From Papilionanthe hookeriana x Papilionanthe teres (Eukaryota; Streptophyta; Magnoliopsida; Asparagales; Orchidaceae): 64,000 nt of DNA. The position numbers were made by a program, and so were the translations under genes. Each line of letters begins with the position of its first letter. Position 1 is the stretch's first letter. Where the stretch lies: the NCBI GenBank assembly GCA_022702705.1, contig CM040428.1, positions 90,288,933 to 90,352,932 of the forward strand. The letters are read 5' to 3'. The notes under the pieces are model-generated. The model worked only from the letters and a program-made list of their open reading frames with translations, ran no database searches and was not told the origin of the DNA. This document shows positions 1-12,200 of the stretch, one piece after another.

Positions 1-239
1 ATTTTGACCAAAGTTGACTTTTTGGTCAAAAGTTGACCTATTTGTCAATGAGTTGGTAATTGGGTCAAGAATTAACCATTTTGACCAAAGATGACTTTTT
101 CGTCAAAAGTTGACCTATTGGGTCGATGGGTTTGTCATTGGGTCAAAAATTGACCATTTTGACCAAAGTTGACTTTTCGGTCAAAAGTTGACTTATTTGG
201 TCAATGGGTGGTCATTAGCTCAAAAGTTGAATATTTTGA

Positions 240-460
240 CTAAAGTTGACTTTTTGGTCGAAAGTTGACTATTGCGTCGATGGGTTTGTCATTGGATCGA
301 AGATTGACCATTTTGACAAATGTTGACTTTTCGTCGAATTGACTTATTAGATCGATAATTTGCCATTAAATCGAAATTTAACTATTTTCACTCAAAATTG
401 ACTTTTTGGTCGAAATTTGACTTGTATTGACTGATGGGTTGGTCATTGCGTCGAGAATTA
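240..460. other. TCGA-rich patch 1
   Basis: Here many of the usual GTCAA words read GTCGA, as in GGTCGAAAGTTGAC, GCGTCGATGGG, GGATCGAAG, CGTCGAATTGAC, AGATCGATAAT and AAATCGAAA, together with shortened spacers. Flanking monomers on both sides read TCAA. Part of the patch falls in the roughly 150 bp that L copy B lacks. Confidence 0.75.
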
Positions 461-2442
461 ATCATTTTAACTGAAGTTGACTTTTTGGTGAAAAGTTGAC
501 TATTAGGTTAATGGGTTGGTCATTGGGTCAAGGATTAACCATTCTAACTAAAGTTGACTTTTTGGTTAGAGATTGGTTTCTGTGGTGAATAATTGGTCAT
601 TAGGTCAAAAATTGACTATTTTGACCAAAATTGACTTTTTGGTCAAAAGTTGACCTATTGGGTCAATCGGTTGGTCATTGTGTCAGAAATTGATCATTGT
701 GAGAAAGTTGACTTTTTGCTCAAAAGTTGACCTATTTGGTCAATGAGTTTGTAATTTGGTCAAGAATTGACCATTTTGATCAAAGATGACTTTTTAGTCA
801 AAATTTGATCTATTAGGTCAATGGGTTGGTCATTGGATTAAAAATTGATCATTTTGACCAAAGTTAACTTTTTGGTCAAAAGTTGGCCTATTGGGTTAAT
901 GGGTGGTCATTAGGTCAAAAATTGACTATTTTGACCAAAATTGACTTTTTGATCAAAAGTTGACCTATTGGGTTAATGGGTTTATCATTGGGTCAAGGAT
1001 TGAACATTTTGACCAAAGTTGACTTTTTGGTCAGAGATTGACATATTGGGTCATTAATTGGTCATTAGGTTAAAAATTGACAATTTTAACCAAAATTAAA
1101 TTTTTGGTCAAAAGTTAACCCTTTGGGTAAAGGGGGCGGTTGTTGGGTAAAAAATTGACCATTTTGACCAATGTTGACTTTTTTTGTAAAAATTGACATA
1201 TTTGGTCAATGAGTTGGTAATTTGGTCAAGAATTGACAATTTTGACCTAAGATGACTTTTTTGGTCAGAAGTTGACATATTTGTTCAAAGGGTAAAAATC
1301 GACCATTTTGACCAAAGTTGACTTTTTGGTCAAAAAGTTGACCTATTGGGTCAATGGATGGTCATTAGGTTAAAAATTAACTATTTTGACAAAAATTAAA
1401 TTTTTGGTCAAAAGTTGACCCAATGAGTCAACGGGGTGGTCATTGGGTCAGAAATTGACCATTTTGACCAAAGTTGACTTTTTGGTTAAAAGTTGGCCTA
1501 TTTGCTCAATGAGTTTGTAATTGGGTCAAAATTGAATATTTTGACCGAAGATGATTTTTTGGTCAAAATTTGATTTATTTGGTCAATGAGTTGGTCATTG
1601 GGTCAAAAATATACAATTTTGACCAAACTTGACTTTTTGGTCAAAAGTTAACCTATTGAGTTAGGTCATTAAGTTGAAAATTGACTATTTTGATCAAAAT
1701 TGACTTTTTGGTCAAAAGTTGACCTATTAGGTCAATGGGTTTGTCATTGGGTCAAGGATTGTCCATTTTAACCAAAGTTGACTCTTTGGTCAGAGATTGA
1801 CTTATTGGGTCAATAATTGGTCATTAATTCAAAAATTAACTATTTTGATCAAAATTGACTTTTTCGTCAAAATTTGACCTTTTATACCAATGGGTTCATC
1901 ATTGGGTCAAACATTGATCATTCTAACCAAAGTTGATTTTTTGGTCAAAAGTTAACCTATTGGGTCAATTCGTTGGTCATTGGGTCAAGGATTGACCATT
2001 TTGATCAAAGTTGACTTTTTGGTTAGAGATTGGCTTACTGGGTCAAAAATTGGTCATTAGGTCAAAAATTGACTATTTTGACCAAAATTGACTTTTTGGT
2101 CAAAAGTTGACATATTGGGTCTAGGGTTGGTCATTGGGTCAGAAATTGACTGATTTAACAAAAGTTGACTTTTTGGTCAAAAGTTGACCTATTTGGTCAA
2201 TGAGTTGGTAATTAGGTTAAAAATTGACCATTTTGACCGAAGATGACTTTTTTGTCAAAATTCGATCTATTGGGTCAATGGGTTTGTAATTGGGTTAAAA
2301 ATTGACCATTTTGACCAAAGTTGACTTTTTGGTCAAAAGTTGGTCTATTCGGTCAATGGGTGGTCATTAGGTCAAAAATTGACTTTTTTTGACCAAAATT
2401 GACTTTTTGGTCAAAAGTTGACCTGTTGGGTTAATGGGTTTG

Positions 2443-2540
2443 TCGATAGGTCGAAGATTGAACATTTTGACGAAGTTGACTTTTTGGTCGAGAGATTGAT
2501 TTATTGGGTCATTAATTGGTCATTAGGTCGAGAATAATTA
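2443..2540. other. TCGA-rich patch 2
   Basis: GTCGATAGGTCGAAGATTG, TTTGACGAAGTTGAC, GGTCGAGAGATTG and GGTCGAGAATAA occur within 100 bp. The form GACGAAG in place of GACCAAAG combines a substitution and a one-base loss. Exactly the same change recurs near 5538. Confidence 0.72.
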
Positions 2541-3690
2541 TTTTAACCAAAATTAAATTTTTGGTCAAAAGTTAACCCCTTGGGTCAAGGGGGGTTGTTG
2601 GGTAAAAAATTGACCATTTTGACCAATGTTGACTTTTTTGTAAATAGTTAAGATATTTGGTCAATGAGTTGGTAATTGGGTCAAGAATTGACAATATTGA
2701 CCAAAGATGACTTTTTTTTCAAATGTTGTCCTATTGGTTCAATGAGTTAGTTATTGGGTAAAAAATTGACCATTTTGACCAAAGTTGACTTTTTGGAAAA
2801 AGTTGACCTATTGAGTTAGGTCATTAGGTCAAAAATTGACTATTTTGACCAAAATTGACTTTTTGGTCAAAACTTGACCTATTGGTTCAGTGTTGACCTA
2901 ACATGATTTTTTGTGTCAAATGTTGACCTATTGGGTCAATGTGTTGGTCATTGGGTCAAAAATTGACCACTTTTACCAAAGTTGTCTTTTTGGTCAAAAG
3001 TTGACCTTTTGGGTCAATGGGTGGTCATTAGGTCAAAAATTGACCAAAATTGACTTTTTTGTCAAAAGTTGACCTATTGGGTCAAGGATTGACCATTTTG
3101 ACCAAAGTTGACTTTTTCGTCAGAGATTTACTTGTTATGTCAATAATTGGTCATTAATTCAAAATTTGGCTATTTTGACCAAAATTAACTTTTTGGTCAA
3201 AATCTAACAAATTAGGCCAATGGGTTGGTCATTGGGTCAAGGATTGATCATTTCGACCAAAGTTGACTTTTTGGTCAAAAGTTGACTTATTGGGTTAATG
3301 AGTTGGTCATTAGGTCAAGGATTGACCATTTTGACCAAAGTTGACCTTTTCGTAAGTGATTGACTTGTAGAGTCAATAATTGGTCATTATGTCACAATTT
3401 TCTATTTTGATCAAAATTGACTTTTTCGTTAAAGGTTGACCTATTGGGTCAATGGGTGGTCATAAAATCAAAAATTGACTATTATGACCAAAATTGACTT
3501 TTTGATCAAAACTTGTCCTATTGGGTCAATGGATTGACCATTTTGACCAAAGTTGAATTTTCGGTCAGAAGTTGACTTATTTGGTCAAAAATTGGTCATT
3601 AGGCCAAAAATTAAATATTTTGACTAAAATTGAATTTTTGGTCAAAAGTTAACCCATCGGGTCAACGGGGTGGTCATTGGGTCAGAAATT

Positions 3691-6495
3691 GACCATTTTG
3701 ACCAAAGTTGACTTTTTGGCCAAAAGTTGACTTATTTGTTGGTAATTGGGTCAAGAATTAACTATTTTGACAAAAGATGACTTTTTCGTCAAAAGTTGAC
3801 CTATTGGGTCAATGGGTTTGTCATTGGGACAAAAATTGACCATTTTGACCAAAGTTGACTTTTCGGTCAAAAGTTGACATATTTGGTCAATGGGTGGTCA
3901 TTAATTCAAAATTTAACTATTTTGACCAAAATTGACTTTTTGGTTAAAAGCTAACATATTGACCTATGGGTTGGTCATTGGGTCAAGAATTGATCATTTT
4001 AACCATGGTTAACTTTTTGGTCAGAAGGTTGACCTATAGGTTCAATGGGTTGGTCATTGGGTCAAGGATTAACCATTTTAACCAAAGTTGACTTTTTGGT
4101 TAGAGATTGGCTTACTGGGTGAATAATTGGTCATTAGGTCAAAAATAGACTATTTTGACCAAAATTGACTTTTTGGTCAAAAGTTGACCTATTGGGTCAA
4201 TGGGTTGGTCATTGGGTCAGAAATTGACCATTTTGACAAATGTTGACTTTTTGGTCAAAAGTTGACCTATTTGGTCAATGAGTTAGTAATTGGGTCAAGA
4301 ATTGACCATTTTGACCGAAGATGACTTTTTAGTCAAAATTTGATCTGTTAGGTCAATGGGTTGGTCATTGGATTAAAAATTGACCGTTTTGACCAAAGTT
4401 GACTTTTTGGTTAAAAGTTAGCCTATTGGGTCAATGGGTGATCATTAGGTCAAAAATTGACTATTTTGACCAAAATTGACTTTTTGGTCAAAAGTTGACC
4501 TATTGGGTTAATGGGTTTATCATTGAGTCAAGGATTGAACATTTTGACCAAAGTTGACTTTTTGGTCAGAGATTGACATATTGGATCACAAATTAGTCAT
4601 TAGGTTAAAAATTGACAATTTTAACCAAAATTAAATTTTTGGTCAAAAGTTAACCCATTGGGTAAAGGGGGCGGTCGTTCGGTAAAAAATTGACCATTTT
4701 GACTAATGTTGACTTTTTTGTAAAAAGTTGACATATTTGGTCAATGGGTTGGTAATTTGGTCAAGAATTGACAATTTTGACCTAAGATGACTTTTTTGGT
4801 CAGAAGTTGACATATTTGTTCAGTGGGTAAAAAATTGACCATTTTGACCAAAGTTAACTTTTTGGTCAAAAAGTTCACCTATTGGGTCAATGGGTGGTCA
4901 TTAGGTCAAAAATTGACTCTTTTGACAAAAATTAATTTTTTTGTCAAAAGTTGACCCAATGAGTTAACGGGGTGGTCATTGGGTCAGAAATTGACCATTT
5001 TGACCAAAGTTGACTTTTTGGTTAAAAGTTGGCATATTTGCTCAATGAGTTAGTAATTGGGTCAAAAATTGACCATTTTAACCGAAGATGATTTTTTGTC
5101 AAAATTTGATTTATTTGGTCAATGAGTTGGTCATTGGGTAAAAAATTGACAAATTTGACCAAACTTGACTTTTTGGTTAAAAGTTGACCTACTGAGTCAG
5201 GTCATTAAGTCAAAAATTGACTATTTTGATCAAAATTGACTTTTTTGGTCAAAAGTTGACCTATTTGGCCAATGGGTTTGTCATTGCGTCAAGGATTGAC
5301 CATTTTGACCAAAGTTGACTTTTTGGTCAGAGATTGACTTATTGGGTCAATAATTGGTCATTAATTCAAAAATTAACTATTTTGACCAAAATTGACTTTT
5401 TCGTCAAAAGTTGACCTATTAGACCAATGGGATGGTCATTACGTCAAGGATTGATCATTCTAACCAAAGTAGACTTTTTGGTCAAAAGTTGACCTATTGG
5501 TTCAATGGGTTGGTCATTGGGTCGAAGATTGACCATTTGACGAAGTTGACTTTTTGGTTAGAGATTGGCTTCTTGGGTCAAAAATTAGTCATTAGGTCAA
5601 AAATTGACTATTTTGACCAAAATTGACTTTTTGGTCAAAAGTAGGCCTATTGGGTCAATGGGTTGGTCATTGGGTCAGAAATTGACCGAATTAACAAAAG
5701 TTGACTTTTTGGTCGAAAGTTGACCTATTTGATCAAGGAGTTGGTAATTAGGTTAAAAATTGACCATTTTGACCGAAGATGACTTTTTTGTCAAAATTTA
5801 ATCTATTGGGTCAATGAGTTGGTAATTGGGTTAAAAATTGACCATTTTGACCAAAGTTGACTTTTTGGTCAAAAGTTGGCCTATTCGATCAATGGGTGGT
5901 CATTAGGTCAAAAAATGACTATTTTGACTAAAATTGACTTTTTGGTCAAAAGTTGACCTATTGGGTTAATGGCTTTCTCATTTTGTCAAGGATTGAACAT
6001 TTTGACCAAACTTGACTTTTTGTTCAGAGATTGACTTATTGGGTCATTAATTGGTCATTAGGTCAAAAATTGACTATTTTAACCAAAATTAAAGTTTTGG
6101 TCGAAAGTAAACCCTTTGTGTCAAGGGGGCGGTCGTTGGGTAAAAAATTGACCATTTTGAGCAATGTTGACCTTTTTGTAAAAAGTTGACATATTTGGTC
6201 AATGAGTTGGTAATTGGGTCAACAATTGACAATTTTGACCAAAGATGACTTTTTGGTCAAAAGTCGACCTATTGGATCAATGAGTTTGTCATTGGATACA
6301 AAATTGACCATTTTGACCAAAGTTGACTTTTTGGTCAAAAGTTGGCCTATTGAGTTAGGTCATTAGGTCAAAAATTAACTATTTTGACCAAAATTGACTT
6401 TTTGATCAAGACTTGACCTATTGGTTCAGTGGGTTTGTCATTGGGTCAAGGATTGTCCATTTTGACCAAACTTGACTTTTTGGTTAGAGATTGAC
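3691..6495 (-). repeat. Array L higher-order repeat, copy B (partial)
   Basis: This is the second copy of the L unit, following copy A monomer for monomer. The rare GGTTAGAGATTGG monomer at about 4098 matches the one at about 563, the TTAGTCAAAATTTGATCT variant near 4330 matches the one near 797, and AGGGGGCGGTCG occurs at 4666 and 6124. It is short by about 150 bp near its start relative to copy A. It is cut off at the orientation switch, at a point equivalent to about 2955 in copy A. Confidence 0.8.
5520..5560. other. TCGA-rich patch 3
   Basis: GGGTCGAAGATTGACC, then a shortened ATTTGACGAAGTTGAC, repeat the changes of patch 2. A further isolated GGTCGAAAG lies near 5711. Confidence 0.65.
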
Positions 6496-6500
6496 CAAAT
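6488..6500. other. Orientation-switch (inversion) junction within the satellite
   Basis: Left of this point the sequence follows an L monomer (GGTTAGAGATTGAC, where L continues TTATTGGG). Right of it the sequence follows a right-orientation monomer (ATTGACCAAATAGGTCAAC, then TTCGACAAAAAAGTC), matching about 22571 and 11155 in array S. The six bases ATTGAC at 6490-6495 fit both sides, so the breakpoint shows up to 6 bp of microhomology in the TTGAC motif itself. I saw no other sequence inserted at the join. Nothing here separates a real inversion from an assembly join. Confidence 0.85.
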
Positions 6501-6620
6501 AGGTCAACATTCGACAAAAAAGTCAATTTAGGTCAAAATAGTCAATTTTGACTGAATGATTTCCGTCGACTCAATGGAGTCGACTTTTGAGCAAAAAGAC
6601 AACTTTGGTCAAAATGGTCA
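6496..6620 (+). repeat. Truncated S-type segment at the inversion edge
   Basis: The first monomers after the switch match the interior of an S superblock. The TTCGACAAAAAAGTC and TTTTGAGCAAAAAG variants, followed by a monomer with GTCGTCGAC, occur in the same order at about 22571-22740 and, without GAGC, at about 11160-11320. A copy of ATGATTACC is altered here to ATGATTTCC, and this monomer also carries a GTCGAC not found in its counterparts. The S block therefore appears to have been cut by the rearrangement. Confidence 0.7.
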
Positions 6621-8720
6621 ATTTCTAAACGAATGACAATGTCGTCGACTCGATGGGTTAACTTTTGAACAAAAATTCAATTTTGGTCAAAATATTCCAT
6701 TTTTGACCTAAAGACCAATTATTGATCCAATAAGTCAATCTCTGACAAAAAAAGTCAACTTCTGTCAAAATGGTCAATCCTTGACCCAATGACAAATCTA
6801 TTGACCAAATAACTCAACTTATGAACAAATTTGTCAATTTTGGTCAAAATAGTTAATTTTTGACTTAATGACTACCCATTGACCCAATATGTCAACTTTT
6901 GACCAAAAAGTCAATTTTGGTAAAAAAATCAATTTTTGACCTAATGACCAATTATTGGCCTAGTAAGCCAATCTCTGACCAAAAAGTTAACTTTGGTCAA
7001 AATGGTCAATCCTTGACCCAATGACCACCCCATTGACGCTATAGGTCAACTTTTGACCAAAAAGTCAACTTTGGTCAAAATGATCAATCCTTGATTCAAT
7101 GGCCAACCCATTATAGGTCAACTTTTAACGAAAAAGTCAATTTTTGTCAAAATAGTGAAGTTTTTAATTAATGACCAATTATTAACCCAATAAGTCAATC
7201 TCTGACCAAAAGGACAACTTTGGTTAAAATGGTCAATCCTTAACACAATGACAAACCCATTGACCAAATAGGTCAACTTTTGACCTAATGACCACCCATT
7301 GACCCAATATGTTAACTTTTACCAAAAAGTCAACATTGGTCAAAATGGTCAATTTTTGACCCAATGACCAACCTATTGACCCAATAGATCAACTTTTGAT
7401 ACAAGAGTCATCTTCGGTCAAAATGGTTAATTCTTAACCCAATTACCAACTCAATGACCAAATAGGTCAACTTTTGACCAAAAAGCCAACTTTGGCCAAA
7501 ATGGTCAATTTCTAAACGAATGACTATGTCGTTGACCCTATGGGTTAACTTTTTACTAAAAATTTAATTTTGGTCAAAATAATTAATTTTTTACCGAATG
7601 GCCAATTAGTGACCCAATATGTCAATCTCTGACCAAAAAGTCAACTTTGGTCAAAATGGTCAATCCTTGACGCAATGACAAACCAATTGACCCAACAGTT
7701 CAACTTTTGCCCAAAAAGTCAATTTTGGTCAAAATAGACAATTTTTGACTTAATGACCACCCATTGACCCATTAGGTCAACTTTTGACCAAAAAGTCAAT
7801 TTTGGTCAAAAAAGTCAATTTTTGACCTAAAGACCAATTATTGGCCCAGTAAGCCAATCTCTGACCAAAAGTCAACTTTGGTCAAAATGATCAATCCTTG
7901 ACTCAATGGCCAACCCGTTGGCCTAATAGGTCAACTTTTAACGAAAAAGTCAGTTTTTGTCAAAATAGTGAAGTTTTTAATTAATGACCAATTATTAACC
8001 CAATAAGTCAATCATTGACCAAAAGGAAAACTTTGGTTAAACTGGTCAATCCTTAACACAATGACAAACCCATTGACCAAATAGGTCAACTTTTGACCTA
8101 ATGACCACTCATTGACCCAATATGTTAACTTTAACCAAAAAGTCAACATTGGTCAAAATGGTCAATTTTTGACCCAATGACCAACCTATTGACCCAATAG
8201 ATCAACTTTTGAGACAAGAGTCATCTTCGGTCAAAATGGTTAATTCTTGACCCAATTACCAACTCAATGACAAAATAGGTAAACTTTTGACCAAAAAGCC
8301 AACTTTGGCCCAAATGGTCAATTTCTAAACGAATGACTATGTCGTTTACCCTATGGGTAAACTTTTTAATAAAAATTTAATTTTGGTCAAAATAATTAAT
8401 TTTTGACCTAATGACCAATTAGTGATCCAATATGTCATTCTCTGACCAAAAAATCAACTTTGGTCAAAATGGTCAATCCTTGACCCAATGACAAACCCAT
8501 TGACCCGACGAGTTCGAGTTTTGCACGAAAAGTCGATTTTGGTCGAAATAGACAATTTTTGACTTAATGACCACCCATTGACCCAATAGGTCAACTTTTG
8601 ACCAAAAAGTCAATTTTGGTCAAAAAAAAGTCAATTTTTGAACTAAAGACCAATTTTTGGCCCAGTATGCCAATCTCTGACCAAAAGTCAACTTTGGTCA
8701 AAATGATCAATCCTTGACCC
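6620..8720 (+). repeat. 0.81-0.89 kb higher-order repeat, about 2.5 copies
   Basis: Three successive segments share unusual variants. CTAAACGAATGACTATGTCG occurs at 7513 and 8326, 813 bp apart. ACAAGAGTCATCTTCGG occurs near 7402 and 8215. GTGAAGTTTTTAATTAATG occurs near 7156 and 7970. AGTATGCCAATCTC near 8665 continues the third copy, 812 bp after the related AGTAAGCC near 7853. The first unit is longer (offset about 885-890 at its left end) because it keeps one monomer, containing GACGCTATAGG near 7035, that the second copy lacks. The close similarity of the copies suggests a recent local amplification. Confidence 0.8.
8500..8555. other. TCGA-rich patch 4
   Basis: ACCCGACGAGTTCGAG, TTTGCACGAAAAGTCGATT and GGTCGAAATAG replace the usual TCAA or CCAA words over about 55 bp. 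The matching monomer near 7695 reads TCAA. Confidence 0.7.
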
Positions 8721-9223
8721 AATGAACAACCAATTGACCCAATAGGTCAACTTTTTACCAAAATGTCAACTTTGGTCAAAATGATCAATCTTAACCCAAT
8801 GAACAACCCAATAGATCTACTTTTGACCAAAAAGTCATCTTTGGTCAGAATGGTCAATTCTTGACCCAATTTCTAACTCATTAACCAAACAAGCCAACTT
8901 TTGACCAAAAAGTAAACTTTGGTCAAAATGGTCAATTTTTGAATCAATGACCACCCCGTTGACCCAATGGATCAATTTTTGACAAAAAATTTAATTTTTG
9001 TCAAAATAATAAATTTTTGCCCTAATGACCAATTATTGACCCAATAAGTCAATCTCTGACCAAAAAGTCAACTTTGGTCAAAATGGTGAATCCTTGACCC
9101 AAAGACCAACGCATTGACCCAATATATTAACTTTTGACCAAAAAGTTAATTTTGGTCAAAATTATCAATTTTTTATCTAATGACCACCCCCATTAACCCA
9201 ATAAGTCAACTTTTGACCAAAAA
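8721..9223 (+). repeat. Satellite monomers linking the 0.8 kb HOR to array S
   Basis: About six monomers of the common classes, including the AATTTCTAACTCATT form (about 8869) and an ACCACCCCGTTG form (about 8950). A similar run with TAGATCTACTTTTG occurs near 12690 and 24046, so this is the tail of an S-type superblock. No gene is present. Confidence 0.65.
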
Positions 9224-12200
9224 GTCAAGTTTGGTTAAAATGGTCAATTTCTGACCTAATCACCAACCCATTAACCCAATAGGTCAACTTTTGACCAAAA
9301 AGTGAACTTTTGTCAAAATTGTCAATCCTTAACCCAATGACCAACCCATTGACACAATAGGTCAACTTTTGACCAAAAAGTTAATTTTGGTCAATATAGT
9401 CAATTTTTAACTTAATGACCACCCTATTGACCCAATATGTCAACTTTTGACCAAAAAGTCAGATTTGTTCAGAATGGTCAATCCTTGACCCAATGGCCAA
9501 CCCATTGAACCAATCGATCAACTTTTGACCAAAAAGTCAACTATGGTCAAAATGGTCAATCTTTGACCCAATGACTTAATAGGTTAACTTTTGACCAGAA
9601 AGTCAACTTTTGACCAAAAAGTCAATTTTGGTCAAAATAGTCAATTTTTGACATAATGACCAACTCATTGGCCCAATAGGTTAACTTTTGACCAAAAAGT
9701 CAATTTTGGTTAAAATAGTCAGTTTTTGACTTAATGACCACCCAACTGACCTAATACGTAAACTTTTGACCGAAAAGTTAACTTATGTCAAAATGTTCGA
9801 TTTCTGACCAAATGACCAACCCATTGACCCAATAGGTCAACTTTTGAACAAAAAGTCATTTTTGGTCAAAATTGTCAATTTTTGACCTAATGACCGAATA
9901 ATGGCCCATTGGTTAAAATGGTTAATCCTTGACCAAATGACCAATCCATTGACCAGATAGGTCAACTTTTGACTAAAAAGTCAACTTTGGTCAGAATGAT
10001 GAATCCTTGACCCAACAACCAACCCATTGACCAAATAGGATAACTTTTGACCAAAAAGTCAATTTTGGTCAAGATAGTCAATTTTTGACCTATGACCACC
10101 CATTGACCCAATCGGTCAAATTTTGACCAAAATGTCAACTTTGGTCAAAATGGTCAATTTTTGACATAATAACCACCCCGTTGACCCAATCGGTAAACTT
10201 TTGACCAAAAATTCAATTTCGGTCAAAATAGTAAATTTTTGACCTAATGACCAATTATTGACCCAATAAATCAATCTCTTACTAAAAAGTGAATTTTGGT
10301 CAAAATGGTCAAATGAACTAATGACAATGACCCATTGACCCACGAATCGACTTTTGACCAAAAAGTCAACTTTGATCAAAATGGTCATTTTTTGACCCAA
10401 TGACAAACCCATTGACCAAATAGGTCAAACTTTGACCAAAAAGTCATCTTCGGTCAAAATGGTTAAATCTTGACCCAATTACCAAATCAATGACCAAATA
10501 TGTCAACTTTGACCAAAAAGTCAACTTTGGTCAAAATGGACAATTGCTGACCGAATGACCATGCCTTTGACCTGATGGGTTAACTTTTAACAAAAAATTC
10601 AATTTTGGTCAAAATTGCCAATTTTTTACGAAATGACCAATTATTGACCCAATAAGTCAATCTCTGACCAAAAAGTCAACTTTAGTCAAAATGGTCAATT
10701 GTCAAACCCATTGAGCCAATAGTTCAACTTTTGACAAAAAATTCAATTTTGGTCAAAATAGTCAATTTATGACTTAATGACCACTCATTGACCCAATAGG
10801 TCAACTTTTGACCAAAAAAGTTAATTTTGGTAAAAAAAGTAAATTTTTGACCTAATGACAAATTATTGGCCAGTAAGCCAATCTCTAACCAAAAAGTCAA
10901 CTATGGGCAAAAAGGTCAATCCTTGACCCAATTACCAACCCATTGACTCTTTATGTCAATTTATGACCAAAAAGTCAACTTTGGCCAAAATGATCAATCC
11001 TTGACCCATTGTCCAACCCATTGGCCTAATAGGTCAACTTTTGACGAATAAGTCAATTTTTGAATTAATGACCAATTATCGACCCAATACGGCAATCTCT
11101 AACCAAAAAGTCAACTTTGGTCATAATGGTCAATTCTTGATCCAAAGAAAAACCCATTGACCAAATAGGTCAACTTTCGACAAAATGTTAATTTTGGTCA
11201 AAATAATCAATTTTTGACCTAATGACTACCCATTGACTTAATAGGTCAACTTTTGACCAAAAAGTCAAATTTGGTCAAAATGGTGAATTTCTGAATGAAT
11301 GACCATGTCGTCGACCCGATGGGTTAACGTTTGACCAAAAATTCAATTTTGGCCTAAATAGTCAATTTTTGACCTAATGACCAATTATTGACCCAATAAG
11401 TCTATCTCTGACAAAAAAGTCAACTTTAGTCAAATTGGTCAATCCTTGACCCAATGACAAACCCATTGACCCAATAGTTCAATATTTGACCAAAAAGTCA
11501 ATTTTGGTCAAAATAGTCAATTTTTGACATAATGACCACCCATTAACCTAATATGTCAACTTTTGACCAAAAAATCAATTTTGGTCAAAAAAATCAATTT
11601 TTAACCTAATGACCAATTATTGGCCCACTAAACCAATCTCTAACCAAAAAGTTAACTTTGGTCAAAAAGGTCAATTCTTCACCCAATGGCCAACCCATTG
11701 ACGTTATAGGTCAGCTTTTGACCAAAAAGTCAACTTTGGTCAAAATGATCAATCCTTGACCCAATGGACAACCCATTGGCCTAATAGGTCAATTTTTAAT
11801 GAAAAAATCAATTTTGGTCAAAATAGTGAATTTTTTAACTAATGCCCAATTATTAACCCAATAAGTCAATCTATGACCAAAAAGTAAACTTTGGTTAAAA
11901 TGATCAATCCATAACCCAATGACAAACCCATTGACCCAATAGGTCAACTTTTGACCAAAAAGTCAACTTTGGTCAAAATGGTCAATTTTGACTCAATGAC
12001 CAACCTATTGACCCAATAGATCAACTTTTGACACAATAGTCATATTCTGTCAAAATGGTTAATTCTTGACCCAATTACCAACTCAATGACCAAATAGGTC
12101 AACTTTTGACCAAAAAGCCAACCTTGGTCAAAATGGTCAATTTCTGACCGAATGACCATGTCATTGACCCTATGGGTTAACTTTTTAATAAAAATTTATT

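Larger units (their letters stand above)
1..3690 (-). repeat. Array L higher-order repeat, copy A (about 3.69 kb)
   Basis: Monomers in this block are more similar to monomers about 3.5-3.7 kb downstream than to their neighbours. The AGGGGGCGGT marker sits at 1131 and, degraded to AAGGGGGGTTG, at about 2588. Its counterparts are at 4666 and 6124, so both pairs are 3535 bp apart. Position 1 aligns with about 3691, because copy A keeps roughly 150 bp (two monomers, about 240-390) that copy B lacks. Within the unit the AGGGGG markers split it into about 1.46 and 2.08 kb. The left edge is simply the window edge. Confidence 0.8.
1..6495 (-). repeat. Array L: satellite in reverse orientation
   Basis: From the left edge to about 6495 the + strand reads as the reverse complement of the rest of the window, with phrases such as TTGACCAAAGTTGACTTTTT, GGTCAAAAGTTGACC and GGTTGGTCATTGGGTCAA. 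The same monomer classes occur as on the right. For example GTCAACGGGGTGGTCATT near 1427, 3663 and 4955 is the complement of the ACCACCCCGTTGAC class found to the right. A subclass peculiar to L carries AGGGGGCGGT. There is no gene in this stretch. Confidence 0.95.

Noticed and set aside
5432..5626. A 64-codon plus-strand open frame
   Set aside because: It is a satellite translation, on the plus strand only because array L is inverted. The open frames at 13700, 19408, 31445, 34447, 46570 and 59528 (all minus strand) are rejected for the same reason.
6488..6500. Transposon insertion as the cause of the orientation switch
   Set aside because: There is no foreign sequence, terminal repeat or target duplication at the join; satellite meets satellite directly.
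6500..6660. Palindromic GTCGAC sites as a specific regulatory or integration site
   Set aside because: GTCGAC is a recurring variant of one S monomer class (11307, 22726, 26988 and others), not a unique site.
10116..10412. A 98-codon minus-strand open frame
   Set aside because: The same 26-residue satellite pattern is seen; no domain, signal peptide or conserved start context.
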